Origin: Sungkyunkwania multivorans
Lineage (GTDB): Bacteria > Bacteroidota > Bacteroidia > Flavobacteriales > Flavobacteriaceae
Direction of reading: 5' to 3'
NCBI RefSeq assembly: GCF_042675645.1
Contig: NZ_JBHTJH010000017.1
Coordinates: forward strand, 682,001 to 746,000
Length of the DNA stretch: 64,000 nt
This document shows, in pieces, positions 55,768 through 64,000 of the stretch. Numbering within the stretch: position 1 is the stretch's first letter; the number at the start of each line of letters is the position of its first letter. The notes beneath the pieces were generated by a model that saw nothing but the letters and a program-made list of their open reading frames with translations, did no database searches and was not told the DNA's origin. The position numbers were made by a program, and so were the translations under genes.

Positions 55768-56613
55768 ATGAGCTCAAACTCGCTTCCCCATCCATTGGTT
55801 TCATCAGAATGGTTGCATCAGAATATCGATATGCCCAATTTGGTGATCCTAGATGCGACCATAAAAAAAGCCACTTCCGAGGGGGACGATTACTTCAAGG
55901 GTCTACAGATCCCCAAGGCACGATTTATTGATATCAAAGGAAATTTTTCGGATTCGCAAAGCGCGATGCCCAATACCTTACCTTCACCAAAAGCTTTCAC
56001 CGAAGCAGCGCAGGCGTTAGGTATTAACAAGGATAGCAAGATCATCGTGTATGATCGTTTAGGCATTTATGCCGCGCCACGGGTTTGGTGGATGTTCAGG
56101 GCTATGGGACATGAGCACATTGCCGTGTTGGATGGAGGACTTCCAGCGTGGATATCAGAGGGCTTCAAAACAGAGGCCAGTAAAACCAAAACATACGAGA
56201 GTGGGGACTTTATCGCCAATTTTCAGGATGAAATGGTGGTTGGCTTAGAAGAGGTCCTTCAAAATATAACGACCAAGCGTCATAGTGTGTTGGATGCACG
56301 CTCTAGCGGTCGTTTCCATGGCACGGCGCCCGAACCTAGAGCGGACGTAAAAGGTGGGCATATCCCAAATTCGATAAATTTACCTTATACAGAATTGTTG
56401 CAAGATGGGAAGATGAAACAAGTCGAAGAGCTCAGAGCGATCTTTAAAAGTTTGAAACTGCCAAATACCCCTAGAATATATTCTTGCGGAACGGGTATCA
56501 CCGCGTGCATCATTATGCTAGCTGCAGCGCTCACCGGTTTTTCAGACCATGCCATCTATGATGGTTCCTGGACCGAATGGGGGCAGGCAGAACACGTACC
56601 AATTGCTACATGA
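55768..56613 (+). CDS. Sulfurtransferase (3-mercaptopyruvate type)
   Basis: A 281-residue protein with two rhodanese domains (about 5-130 and 150-280). The active-site loop is SCGTGITAC, closer to the CG[ST]G[VI]TA of mercaptopyruvate sulfurtransferases than to the CRKGVTA of thiosulfate enzymes. An in-frame ATG at 55741 falls inside the preceding terminator, so 55768 is preferred. The next gene starts within its stop codon (ATGA overlap). Confidence 0.87.
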   Translation: MSSNSLPHPLVSSEWLHQNIDMPNLVILDATIKKATSEGDDYFKGLQIPKARFIDIKGNFSDSQSAMPNTLPSPKAFTEAAQALGINKDSKIIVYDRLGIYAAPRVWWMFRAMGHEHIAVLDGGLPAWISEGFKTEASKTKTYESGDFIANFQDEMVVGLEEVLQNITTKRHSVLDARSSGRFHGTAPEPRADVKGGHIPNSINLPYTELLQDGKMKQVEELRAIFKSLKLPNTPRIYSCGTGITACIIMLAAALTGFSDHAIYDGSWTEWGQAEHVPIAT

Positions 56614-57242
56614 ATATGGTCTTCGGTAATAGATATATTCTCATATTTCTGCTTTTTTACAGTGTTGCTTCCTCGCAAAAGCGTGTAGAAAAAGTACTAA
56701 ATTTCGAGGCTGCGCAGATCATCGAGGTCAATGCAGAGAATTGTTTTAGACTTGATGTGAACACACATGCTGAAAACAAAATAGTGATCGAAGCTGCCGT
56801 AGCAGGAGAATATCAAAATGATCTGCTGGTGAGCATCAAGGAATTGGAGAACAGATTACAGATCGGGGCAGATTTTCAACCTATGTTCAAAGACCCGAAC
56901 GACAAGCTAAGCGCGCATAAGGTGGTTTCTATTTCCATGAAGATCTGGCTTCCAGAAAACAGGCAATTGAAAATTCGTGGAAATTATACCAATACCAAGA
57001 TCACAGGCGTATATCAAGACCTTCAGGTTCAATTGAATGATGGGTCTTGCAGGCTTCGGCAAGTCGCGGCCAATGTTGTGGTCAGCACATTGGATGGTGA
57101 TATTCATATATCTCAAATAAGTGGTGAAGTAAATGCTACATCAAGGCATGGACGTATTGTACAAGAGAAAATTTCGAGTGGAAATTCACAATTGTTGTTA
57201 AAATCTATTAATGGCAATATCTACATCAAAAAAAGCGAATAA
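56610..57242 (+). CDS. Exported DUF4097-like beta-helix protein
   Basis: About 210 residues. The start at 56610 (ATGA overlap with the sulfurtransferase gene) gives a signal peptide (MNMVFGNRYILIFLLFYSVA, then SSQ); an ATG six bases on is possible. The mature part has repeating short beta motifs (TLDGDIHISQISGEVNATSRHG, then SINGNIYIKKSE) typical of DUF4097-type putative adhesins, which form a beta helix or solenoid. Role unknown; periplasmic or surface location is likely. It is followed by lspA. Confidence 0.75.
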   Translation: MNMVFGNRYILIFLLFYSVASSQKRVEKVLNFEAAQIIEVNAENCFRLDVNTHAENKIVIEAAVAGEYQNDLLVSIKELENRLQIGADFQPMFKDPNDKLSAHKVVSISMKIWLPENRQLKIRGNYTNTKITGVYQDLQVQLNDGSCRLRQVAANVVVSTLDGDIHISQISGEVNATSRHGRIVQEKISSGNSQLLLKSINGNIYIKKSE

Positions 57243-57248
57243 TATTGC

Positions 57249-57256
57249 TATTTTTG
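57249..57256 (+). promoter_or_regulatory. -7 box of lspA promoter
   Basis: TATTTTTG, an exact TAnnTTTG match ending 20 bases before the lspA ATG. No well-placed TTG at -33. Confidence 0.45.
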
Positions 57257-57276
57257 TGGCTATCTATAACTAAAGC

Positions 57277-57990
57277 ATGTCATTAAAGAAGTCTGTTCTT
57301 ATCATCGCATTGGTCTTGTTGTTGGATCAATTCCTTAAATTTTACGTAAAACTTAATTTTCCGATTACGCGCTATGGAAGCGAGGCGATCATGGACTGGG
57401 GATTTTTTAAGATGCATTTTGTAGAGAACCCGGGGATGGCCTGGGGAAGCAAACTAAGTGATTTTATACCGTTTATCTCTGAGCCTGCTTCAAAGATCAT
57501 CTTAACCACCTTTAGGCTCTTCGCCATTGCAGGTATTGGCTATTGGTTGTATCGGTCGATCCTAAGAAGTAGCCCAAGGGTATTGATCTTGGCAATTTCC
57601 CTTATTTTTGCCGGTGCTTTTGGCAACATCATCGATTCGCTTTTTTATAATTATATCTTTGACTCTGGGACGACCTTTAATGAAGAATTTCTGCGTTGGG
57701 AATATTACGCTGGAATATCGAAGGCCGATTTTAGCGGATATGCTGGTTTTATGCAAGGATGCGTTGTAGATATGTTACAATTTCCGCTTATCGACACTAC
57801 CTTGCCAGATTGGTTTCCGATATGGGGAGGAAAGCACTTCACCTTCTTTGATCCGATCTTTAATGTTGCAGACATGTCGATAAGTACTGGGGTGGGTCTT
57901 TTATTGGTATTTAATAAGAAGGCATTTCCTAGTAAGAAAAAAGAAGAGCCACTCAATTCTTCAGCAGAAAATACTACTGCGGCTACTTAA
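57277..57990 (+). CDS. lspA: Lipoprotein signal peptidase II
   Basis: A 237-residue LspA with four membrane segments. Conserved regions are NPGMAWG (51-57), AGAFGNIID (112-120), VVDM with probable catalytic Asp165, and NVADM with catalytic Asp199. It cleaves prolipoprotein signal peptides after lipidation. It is about 70 residues longer than the E. coli enzyme, because of a periplasmic insertion (about 122-160) between the GNIID and VVD motifs, a further hydrophilic stretch between VVD and NVAD, and a polar C-terminal tail. It converges with the response-regulator gene, overlapping by four bases. Confidence 0.92.
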   Translation: MSLKKSVLIIALVLLLDQFLKFYVKLNFPITRYGSEAIMDWGFFKMHFVENPGMAWGSKLSDFIPFISEPASKIILTTFRLFAIAGIGYWLYRSILRSSPRVLILAISLIFAGAFGNIIDSLFYNYIFDSGTTFNEEFLRWEYYAGISKADFSGYAGFMQGCVVDMLQFPLIDTTLPDWFPIWGGKHFTFFDPIFNVADMSISTGVGLLLVFNKKAFPSKKKEEPLNSSAENTTAAT

Positions 57991-58397
57991 GAGGCGATCT
58001 CGAATATTTGTTCGATATCATTGATCTTCAGCGGCTTTAAAAGGTAGTCGGAGATCTCTTCGATCCCATTGGCCTTTTGAAGGTCTCGTGGGTCTATGGA
58101 AGAGCTAACCAAGTAAAGTTCCACCTTCTTATCTAACTTTTGTCTTACTTCTCCGAACGCTTTAATGAATTGCCATCCATCCATGATAGGCATATTTAGG
58201 TCTAGAAATATGATATCGGGTATTTTCTTGGCATCGAAATCTTCGGAGAGCGAATCGAAATAGGAAAGCGCCTCTCGGCCATTGCGAAAGACCAGTAGAT
58301 TCTTCGCCAGTTTTTTCATCTTGATGATCTTAGAGATAAGGCTAACATAAATGTTATCATCATCAATAATGCAAGCTAACTCTAAAGGAGTCTTCAT
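57987..58397 (-). CDS. Single-domain response regulator
   Basis: A 136-residue receiver domain without an output domain. The acidic pocket is CIIDDD (9-14), the phosphoacceptor Asp66 is in IFLDLNMPIMDG, and Lys121 in LLKPLK completes the site. It lacks any DNA-binding part, so it probably acts by phosphotransfer or protein contact. It starts seven bases after the stop codon of the histidine kinase, clearly its partner. Confidence 0.9.
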   Translation of the reverse strand: MKTPLELACIIDDDNIYVSLISKIIKMKKLAKNLLVFRNGREALSYFDSLSEDFDAKKIPDIIFLDLNMPIMDGWQFIKAFGEVRQKLDKKVELYLVSSSIDPRDLQKANGIEEISDYLLKPLKINDIEQIFEIAS

Positions 58398-58404
58398 ATA
58401 AATA

Positions 58405-59517
58405 TTATACGTTTTTGAATTCCACGGTGAATTTAGATCCTACACCAACAGTGCTCTCTACACTAATACTGCCATGTAACGATTCTATTTGGTTCTTGGT
58501 AATGAACAGCCCAATGCCTTTTGCATCTGGGTGATCGTGAAACGTCTTGTACATGCCGAAAAGCTTATCGCCATGCATGTCCAGGTCGATACCAAGGCCA
58601 TTATCGATCACAGTGAGTACAGGTGTTCTACCCCTCATAAAACTTTTCACTTCAATTATAGGCGCTATCTCCGGCTTTCTATACTTTATTGCATTAGTGA
58701 TCAAGTTTAATAGAATGCTCTCTAAATATGCTGGAATATAATCGATACTGGGAAGTGCGGAAAAATCTGCTTTGACCGTAGCCTCCTCTTTTTTCACCAA
58801 CTCATTTATGGATGTGAGCACCACCTGAAGGCTATTATCGAAATCTACGGGTCGTAGTTTGTCCTCGATGGCACTGTTAACGGTAACAACCTCATTCAGA
58901 TGTGTAATGGTTTCATTGAGTTTAGAGGATATTTGCTTTAAGTTGTTCAGCACTTCCCGTTTCTCTTTCTTCCCTTTTACAGAGTCTAAGATGTCCAGCA
59001 CCAGTTCTAAGTTGCTTGAATGGGATCTTAGGTTGTGCGAAACGATGTGAGCAAAATTAAGCAGTTGTGCATTTTGGGAAGCAACAATATCTAGGGACTT
59101 TTGGAGTGTTACTTCTTTGGTTTTCAGTTCGTGGATGTCTTGAAAAACGCCTCTCATTCCTACTATTTTTCTACCTTCAAATACTGGTTTCCCCGCTATG
59201 CGTATCCATTTTATATTCTTGGTAAAGGTCTTGATCTCTACTTCGATTTCAAATGGGGTGCCAAAATCACGACATTCTTCTAAATACATGGTAGCATTCT
59301 CACGGTGGTCGGCCGTGATGAAATTGATGCTCTCTTCAATATTAAGAATGTAACCGGATGGCACTTCGTGTATCTTTTGTGCTTCTTGGTCCCAGAAAAC
59401 AGTTAAATCGTCCAAATTCATCCTCCAACTACCAACTTTGGCCATAGAAGCCATTTCTTGGTATAAAGAATCATTGGTATCGGTCTCCTTCTGTTTGCTT
59501 TCGAATACACGCAGCAT
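58405..59517 (-). CDS. PAS-domain sensor histidine kinase (soluble)
   Basis: A 370-residue histidine kinase. A PAS domain with PAC motif (about 20-130, GVFQDIHELKTKE) leads into a dimerisation helix with VSHNLRSHSSNLE, His161 being the probable phosphorylation site, then an ATPase domain with an N box (NLITNAIKYR), DNGLGID and KGIGLFITKNQIE. There is no signal peptide and no membrane helix, so it senses something in the cytoplasm. It is paired with the single-domain response regulator seven bases downstream. Its signal is unknown. Confidence 0.9.
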   Translation of the reverse strand: MLRVFESKQKETDTNDSLYQEMASMAKVGSWRMNLDDLTVFWDQEAQKIHEVPSGYILNIEESINFITADHRENATMYLEECRDFGTPFEIEVEIKTFTKNIKWIRIAGKPVFEGRKIVGMRGVFQDIHELKTKEVTLQKSLDIVASQNAQLLNFAHIVSHNLRSHSSNLELVLDILDSVKGKKEKREVLNNLKQISSKLNETITHLNEVVTVNSAIEDKLRPVDFDNSLQVVLTSINELVKKEEATVKADFSALPSIDYIPAYLESILLNLITNAIKYRKPEIAPIIEVKSFMRGRTPVLTVIDNGLGIDLDMHGDKLFGMYKTFHDHPDAKGIGLFITKNQIESLHGSISVESTVGVGSKFTVEFKNV

Positions 59518-59642
59518 TTGTGGGGGAGTAATTGGTTAGGTTATTCGGTTATCTACTAAAGGTCTAATTTAATAGTGGTTTAGTCAACTTATTTCGACTA
59601 AGGTACATTTTTTGCCGTTAAGTTAATAGTGTGACAATCCTT

Positions 59643-60206
59643 TTAAAAATGATAAATTTTTGTGGGAGTTACACAAAAATTCAACTTTATATCTGTAAGT
59701 TGCACATTGTCAATGAGTAACTCTGGGCCAAAGATAGAAAGGCCGACTTTGATGACCGCTGTATTACAGTTTGTCAAAAATCGATCATAAAAACCCTTCC
59801 CATACCCCACTCGATGTCCTTGCTTATCAAATGCCAATAATGGCACAAATACAACTTCGATGTTCCTTACAGGTACCTCTAATCCATCGACAGGCTCTGG
59901 AATCCCAAAGTCATTGGTTCTTATTTTGGTGCTATCTGTAAGCAGGTAATGACGCATGCTATGATCGCTAAAGTCACTTCTAGAAACTATGATCTCTTTA
60001 TCCTTTCCTGCTAAAATATTTAGGATGTATTCTGTATTCACCTCTTTCTGTCTCACAATTGGCAAGAAAATATGAAAATAGGTCTTATCCCAAATCGGTA
60101 AGGATAAAAGATTGTTGGCAATTTCGATACTATATTCTTCCAATTGTAGATCGGACAGTTCCTTTCGGAGCATCTTATACTTTCCTCGAAGTTCCTCTTT
60201 ATTCAT
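59643..60206 (-). CDS. 5-formyltetrahydrofolate cyclo-ligase
   Basis: A 187-residue enzyme of the 5-FTHF cyclo-ligase (MTHFS) family. The signature FVPLLAFDKQGHRVGYGKGF is present, followed by YDRFL. The N-terminal basic helix (KEELRGKYKMLRKELS) is typical. It converts 5-formyl-THF to 5,10-methenyl-THF using ATP. It is divergent from uvrC, with 38 bases between starts. Confidence 0.92.
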   Translation of the reverse strand: MNKEELRGKYKMLRKELSDLQLEEYSIEIANNLLSLPIWDKTYFHIFLPIVRQKEVNTEYILNILAGKDKEIIVSRSDFSDHSMRHYLLTDSTKIRTNDFGIPEPVDGLEVPVRNIEVVFVPLLAFDKQGHRVGYGKGFYDRFLTNCNTAVIKVGLSIFGPELLIDNVQLTDIKLNFCVTPTKIYHF

Positions 60207-60244
60207 CCTTTTCTTTTGAACTGCAAAATATGTAATTTCGTGTT

Positions 60245-62035
60245 ATGACCAAACCCACTATAGAGCTTCAGTTGCAAACCCTGCCATCCGACCCCGGCGT
60301 CTATCAATATTATGATAAGGATGGAAAGATACTCTATGTAGGTAAGGCAAAGAATTTAAAGAAGCGTGTTGCCTCTTATTTCAATAAGAATCACGCGTAC
60401 GGTAAGACCCGAGTATTGGTCAAAAAAATAGCTGAAATAAAGCATATCGTTGTTCCAACCGAATCGGACGCACTACTCCTAGAGAACAATCTCATCAAAA
60501 AGTATCAGCCCCGCTACAACGTATTGCTGAAAGATGACAAGTCCTATCCGTGGATCTGTATTAAGAACGAACGTTTCCCTAGGATATTCCCCACGCGAAA
60601 ATTGATCAAGGACGGTTCTGAGTATTATGGTCCCTATACCAGCATGAAGACCGTACGAACCTTGCTCGATCTTGTGAAAAGCCTATATCCATTAAGAACC
60701 TGTAACTACGACCTGTCTAAGGAAAAAGTGGAAGCCGGAAAATATAAGGTATGCTTGGAGTATCATTTGGGCAACTGTAAAGGGCCATGTGAGAACTACC
60801 AATCCGCTAAGGAATATGACCAACAGATAAGGGCTATAAGACAGATCATCAAGGGAAATTTCAAGGATTCATTGAGAGATTTCAAAGATGAAATGAAATC
60901 TTTGGCGGAAAATCTTCAATTTGAAGCTGCCCAAAAGGTAAAAGAGAAGATAGATGTACTAGAAAATTATCAGGTAAAGTCGACCATAGTCAATCCAAAG
61001 ATCACCAACGTGGATGTTTTCAGTATCATCTCGGACGAGGGATTTGGCTATGTCAATTTTTTACAAATATCCTACGGGTCCATCATTCGTTCGCATACCA
61101 TTGAAATAAAGAAAAAATTGGAAGAGTCTGATAAGGAGCTATTGGAATTGGCCATTACCGAGGTCAGACAGCGTTTTCACTCAAAATCGAAAGAGATCTA
61201 TGTGCCGTTTGCCGTAGATGTAGGGGAAGATCTAAAGGTCACCGTCCCCAAACTTGGCGAGAAGAAGGAAATCGTTGATCTCTCTATACGAAATGCGAAA
61301 TTTTATCGCATGGAACGATTCAAGCAAATGAAGATCACCGATCCGGATAGGCACGTAAATAGAGTGATGGCCCAGATGAAAAAAGACCTGCGCCTTAGTG
61401 AGGAGCCTAGGCATATCGAATGCTTTGATAATTCGAATATACAAGGAACCAATCCGGTCGCCGCCTGTGTGGTCTTTAGAGATGGAAAGCCAAGTAAAAA
61501 GGAATATCGTCATTTTAATATAAAAACGGTGGAAGGTCCGGATGACTTTGCGTCTATGGAAGAAGTCGTATATCGCCGATACAGACGACTGATCGAAGAA
61601 GCGCAATCATTGCCACAGCTTATTATCATCGATGGAGGTAAGGGACAATTGTCCTCCGCCTTAAAAAGTCTAGACACCTTAGGGCTTCGCGGAAAAATAG
61701 CGATCATCGGAATAGCGAAACGACTTGAAGAGATCTACTATCCAGGAGATAGCATCCCCTTGTATTTAGATAAGAAATCCGAAACTTTAAAGATCATCCA
61801 ACACCTGCGCAACGAAGCGCATCGCTTTGGGATTACCTTTCATAGAAACAAGCGCAGTAGTGCAGCGTTGAATTCAGAATTAGAGAGCATTCCGGGCATC
61901 GGCGAAAAGACGGTGATCGCATTGCTAAAAGAGTTCAGGTCCACAAAACGTGTCAAAGAAGCTTCGTTGAAGAGCCTCAGCGAAATTATTGGTGCTGCGA
62001 GGGCCAAGACCGTTCATGACTATTTCCATTCTTAG
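60245..62035 (+). CDS. uvrC: UvrABC system protein C
   Basis: A 596-residue UvrC. Domains: GIY-YIG nuclease (about 12-95, with GVYQYYDKDGKILYVGKAKN), a Cys-rich linker (CNYDL, CLEYHLGNCKGPC), a UVR motif (about 210-245), the RNase H-like nuclease (FDNSNIQGTNPVAACVVF and IIIDGGKGQLSSA) and C-terminal helix-hairpin-helix motifs (IPGIGEKTVIALLKEF). It makes both incisions in nucleotide excision repair. Length is typical. Confidence 0.95.
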   Translation: MTKPTIELQLQTLPSDPGVYQYYDKDGKILYVGKAKNLKKRVASYFNKNHAYGKTRVLVKKIAEIKHIVVPTESDALLLENNLIKKYQPRYNVLLKDDKSYPWICIKNERFPRIFPTRKLIKDGSEYYGPYTSMKTVRTLLDLVKSLYPLRTCNYDLSKEKVEAGKYKVCLEYHLGNCKGPCENYQSAKEYDQQIRAIRQIIKGNFKDSLRDFKDEMKSLAENLQFEAAQKVKEKIDVLENYQVKSTIVNPKITNVDVFSIISDEGFGYVNFLQISYGSIIRSHTIEIKKKLEESDKELLELAITEVRQRFHSKSKEIYVPFAVDVGEDLKVTVPKLGEKKEIVDLSIRNAKFYRMERFKQMKITDPDRHVNRVMAQMKKDLRLSEEPRHIECFDNSNIQGTNPVAACVVFRDGKPSKKEYRHFNIKTVEGPDDFASMEEVVYRRYRRLIEEAQSLPQLIIIDGGKGQLSSALKSLDTLGLRGKIAIIGIAKRLEEIYYPGDSIPLYLDKKSETLKIIQHLRNEAHRFGITFHRNKRSSAALNSELESIPGIGEKTVIALLKEFRSTKRVKEASLKSLSEIIGAARAKTVHDYFHS

Positions 62036-62087
62036 AATTTTGATAGAAAAGTACGCAACGAAATATAGAATTAGCTATCTTCACTTT

Positions 62088-64000
62088 ATGAACAGATGGC
62101 TGTTAATTCTTACTTTTTGTATCATCCCCCTTTTATGTTTTTCTCAACAAGAGACGCCGCAGAAAGATGTTAAGGTGGGATTGGTCCTAAGTGGGGGTGG
62201 GGCCAAAGGCCTTGCACATATTGGAGCGTTGAAGGTGATCGAAAAGTCAGGTGTGCGAATTGATTACATTGGAGGAACCAGCATGGGCGCCATCGTCGGA
62301 GCCCTCTACGCTTCGGGATACACCGCTGGGCAGTTAGATTCTATCTTTAGAGCGGTCGATTTTGAAAAGCTCATTCAAGACGAATTGCCGCGTTCTGCTA
62401 AGACCTTCTATGAGAAAGATGATGATGAAAGATACGCGTTGACGCTTCCATTTGATCGATTTAAGCTCTCATTCCCCTCAGCGATCTCCAAAGGACAAAA
62501 TGTATATAATTTATTGGCGCAATTAACGGCCCATATCGGCGAAGTGGATGATTTTAGCAAGTTGCCGATACCATTCCTCTGTGTGGCGACCAACGTAGAA
62601 ACCGGTCAGCCAGTGATTTTAGAAAAGGGATACTTGCCTCAAGCGATCAGTGCAAGCGGCGCTTTCCCTTCGCTCTTTGAACCTGTTTCTATCGAAGAGC
62701 TGTATTTGATCGATGGTGGAGTCACCAATAACTACCCAATAAATGAGGTAAAGGCCAAGGGGATGGATTACATCATAGGAGTGGATGTACAGGATGCTTT
62801 GATGGATAGGAAAAACCTCAAAACAGCTCCAGGAATTCTTTTGCAGATCAACAACTATCGAACGGTCGAAGCAATGAAAGAAAGGGTAAAGTTGACCGAT
62901 GTCTATATCAAGCCAGATATCAGAGATTTTACGGTGGTGTCCTTCAATGAGGCCGAACTCATCGTAGATAGTGGCGAAGAAGGCGCGCTAGAAAAATTAG
63001 GGGATCTTGAGCATATTGCAGGGTTGCAGCGCAATAAATACGAAAGACCCAAAGTTAAAGTGAGGCAAGAATTGCAGGTCGATGATTATATCATTTCGGG
63101 AAACTCGACCTATTCGAAGGCCTATGTGAAAGGGAAAATACGGCTACAACCTCCCGCAATTACATCCTACAAAAAGTTCAATCAAGGAATAAGCAATCTG
63201 GCGGCCACAGGAAATTTTCAAGGGATAAGACATCGACTAAAGAAAGTGAATGGCAAGAATACCTTGTTCTTGGACCTTTACGAACAGGAAGTGAATACAT
63301 ATCTGAAGCTAGGGTTACACTATGATAATTTGTATAAGAGTGCCGCCCTCATCAACCTGACCTCGAAGCGTTTTATTTTTGATAATGACGTGGTGTCGAT
63401 GGATTTTATCCTAGGCGATAATATTCGATACAATTTCGAATATTATCTCGACAGTGGTTTTTACTGGAGCTTCGGAGTAAAATCCAGCTACAATGAATTT
63501 AATAAGCAGGTGAAATTCGACCTCATGCAGTCCTTATTCAACGTGCCGGATCAAGGATTGAACGCTTTGGACCTCCGTGTTTCGGACTTCACCAATCAAC
63601 TTTATCTTCAGACGGTTATTAGAGAGGAATTTGCTTTCGGTCTTGGTATAGAACACAAACATATAGATTACGAAACGGAAACTATTCCTGCCGCCGGATC
63701 TGGGACCTTTGTCTTTGACAACAGTGATTACTACAGTACTTTCGGATTTTTAAAGTTGGATACTTACGACAATCGCTACTTTCCAAAGCAAGGGTTTTTT
63801 TTTGATGGGGATTTTCATCTCTATCTACTGTCTTCGGATTTTAGAAATGAGTTCAGCGAGTTTTCCGTTGGGAAAGCAGATATTGGCTTCGCAACCTCTT
63901 TTGGTGAAAGGTTAAGCCTTCAGCTTACATCCTCAGGCGGATTTACACTGGGTAAAACAGACCTAAGATCTTTCAACTTTATACTTGGCGGATATGGAAA
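62088..64000 (+). CDS. Patatin-like phospholipase with outer-membrane barrel (C-terminus beyond right edge)
   Basis: The frame is open from ATG 62088 to the right edge (about 637 codons). Signal peptide MNRWLLILTFCIIPLLCFSQ. A patatin domain (about 28-310) has oxyanion motif GGGAKG (36-41), nucleophile Ser65 in GGTSMG and the Asp of LIDGGVTNNYP. A POTRA-like segment (about 330-400) and beta-barrel strands follow. This is the architecture of PlpD-type phospholipases (type Vd secretion) with homologues widespread in Bacteroidota. It presumably displays or secretes a phospholipase A at the outer membrane. Confidence 0.88.
   Translation, partial: MNRWLLILTFCIIPLLCFSQQETPQKDVKVGLVLSGGGAKGLAHIGALKVIEKSGVRIDYIGGTSMGAIVGALYASGYTAGQLDSIFRAVDFEKLIQDELPRSAKTFYEKDDDERYALTLPFDRFKLSFPSAISKGQNVYNLLAQLTAHIGEVDDFSKLPIPFLCVATNVETGQPVILEKGYLPQAISASGAFPSLFEPVSIEELYLIDGGVTNNYPINEVKAKGMDYIIGVDVQDALMDRKNLKTAPGILLQINNYRTVEAMKERVKLTDVYIKPDIRDFTVVSFNEAELIVDSGEEGALEKLGDLEHIAGLQRNKYERPKVKVRQELQVDDYIISGNSTYSKAYVKGKIRLQPPAITSYKKFNQGISNLAATGNFQGIRHRLKKVNGKNTLFLDLYEQEVNTYLKLGLHYDNLYKSAALINLTSKRFIFDNDVVSMDFILGDNIRYNFEYYLDSGFYWSFGVKSSYNEFNKQVKFDLMQSLFNVPDQGLNALDLRVSDFTNQLYLQTVIREEFAFGLGIEHKHIDYETETIPAAGSGTFVFDNSDYYSTFGFLKLDTYDNRYFPKQGFFFDGDFHLYLLSSDFRNEFSEFSVGKADIGFATSFGERLSLQLTSSGGFTLGKTDLRSFNFILGGYG

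Noticed and set aside
61232..61606. 124-codon frame antisense to uvrC
   Set aside because: Contained within the RNase H-like domain coding region of uvrC; no features of its own.

Overview
The window is chromosomal DNA from a member of the Bacteroidota, almost certainly family Flavobacteriaceae. Several things point there: gingipain-type (type IX secretion, T9SS) C-terminal sorting domains, a PorZ homologue, promoter boxes matching the Bacteroidota TTG / TAnnTTTG pattern with no clear Shine-Dalgarno sequences, a fused IcmF mutase, a THC0290_0291-like protein, a eukaryote-like IleS and a DksA/TraR protein with a degenerate zinc finger. I see no rRNA, tRNA, CRISPR array, prophage or classical insertion sequence. 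No genus is claimed.

Layout. 1-7.1 kb holds a truncated outer-surface protein, a DUF2007/membrane-protein pair, a cytochrome c lipoprotein, a YheT-type hydrolase overlapping a bestrophin channel, an MFS exporter and a small basic protein. 7.3-24.8 kb is mostly housekeeping: icmF, purU, a PqqB-like metallo-hydrolase lipoprotein, a DUF4197 lipoprotein, a PfkB kinase, hydrolases, a metal/corrinoid-binding-protein-like gene, pyrF, prfA, msrA, a thioesterase, a DMT transporter, a DinB protein and a cystathionine gamma-synthase family enzyme. A four-helix-bundle gene bounded by inverted arrays of a degenerate TTGGGTG heptamer fills the space between prfA and pyrF exactly and looks like a small mobile unit.

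24.9-51.6 kb is the accessory heart of the window. Two adjacent 2000-residue paralogues on the minus strand carry LamG-like domains, thrombospondin type-3 calcium repeats, an unnamed ~200-residue domain and a T9SS tail. Then come a THC0290_0291-like protein, gdhA, and a plus-strand run porZ-recO-TonB receptor. After these follow three more secreted proteins: a 1338-residue relative of the giants, flanked on each side by a small protein consisting only of a signal peptide, the giants' C-proximal module and a T9SS tail. So five secreted proteins share one C-proximal module, and two of them are little else. The gene for a T9SS surface component (PorZ) lies among its probable cargo.

51.9-64 kb returns to housekeeping: ileS, a DksA/TraR-like gene, a sulfurtransferase, a DUF4097-like secreted protein, lspA, a histidine kinase/response regulator pair, 5-formyl-THF cyclo-ligase, uvrC and a patatin/outer-membrane barrel protein cut by the right edge.

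All functional calls come from reading motifs and family knowledge; no database search was run. The most unusual items are the heptamer-bounded four-helix-bundle unit and the five-member T9SS cargo family with stand-alone C-terminal modules.
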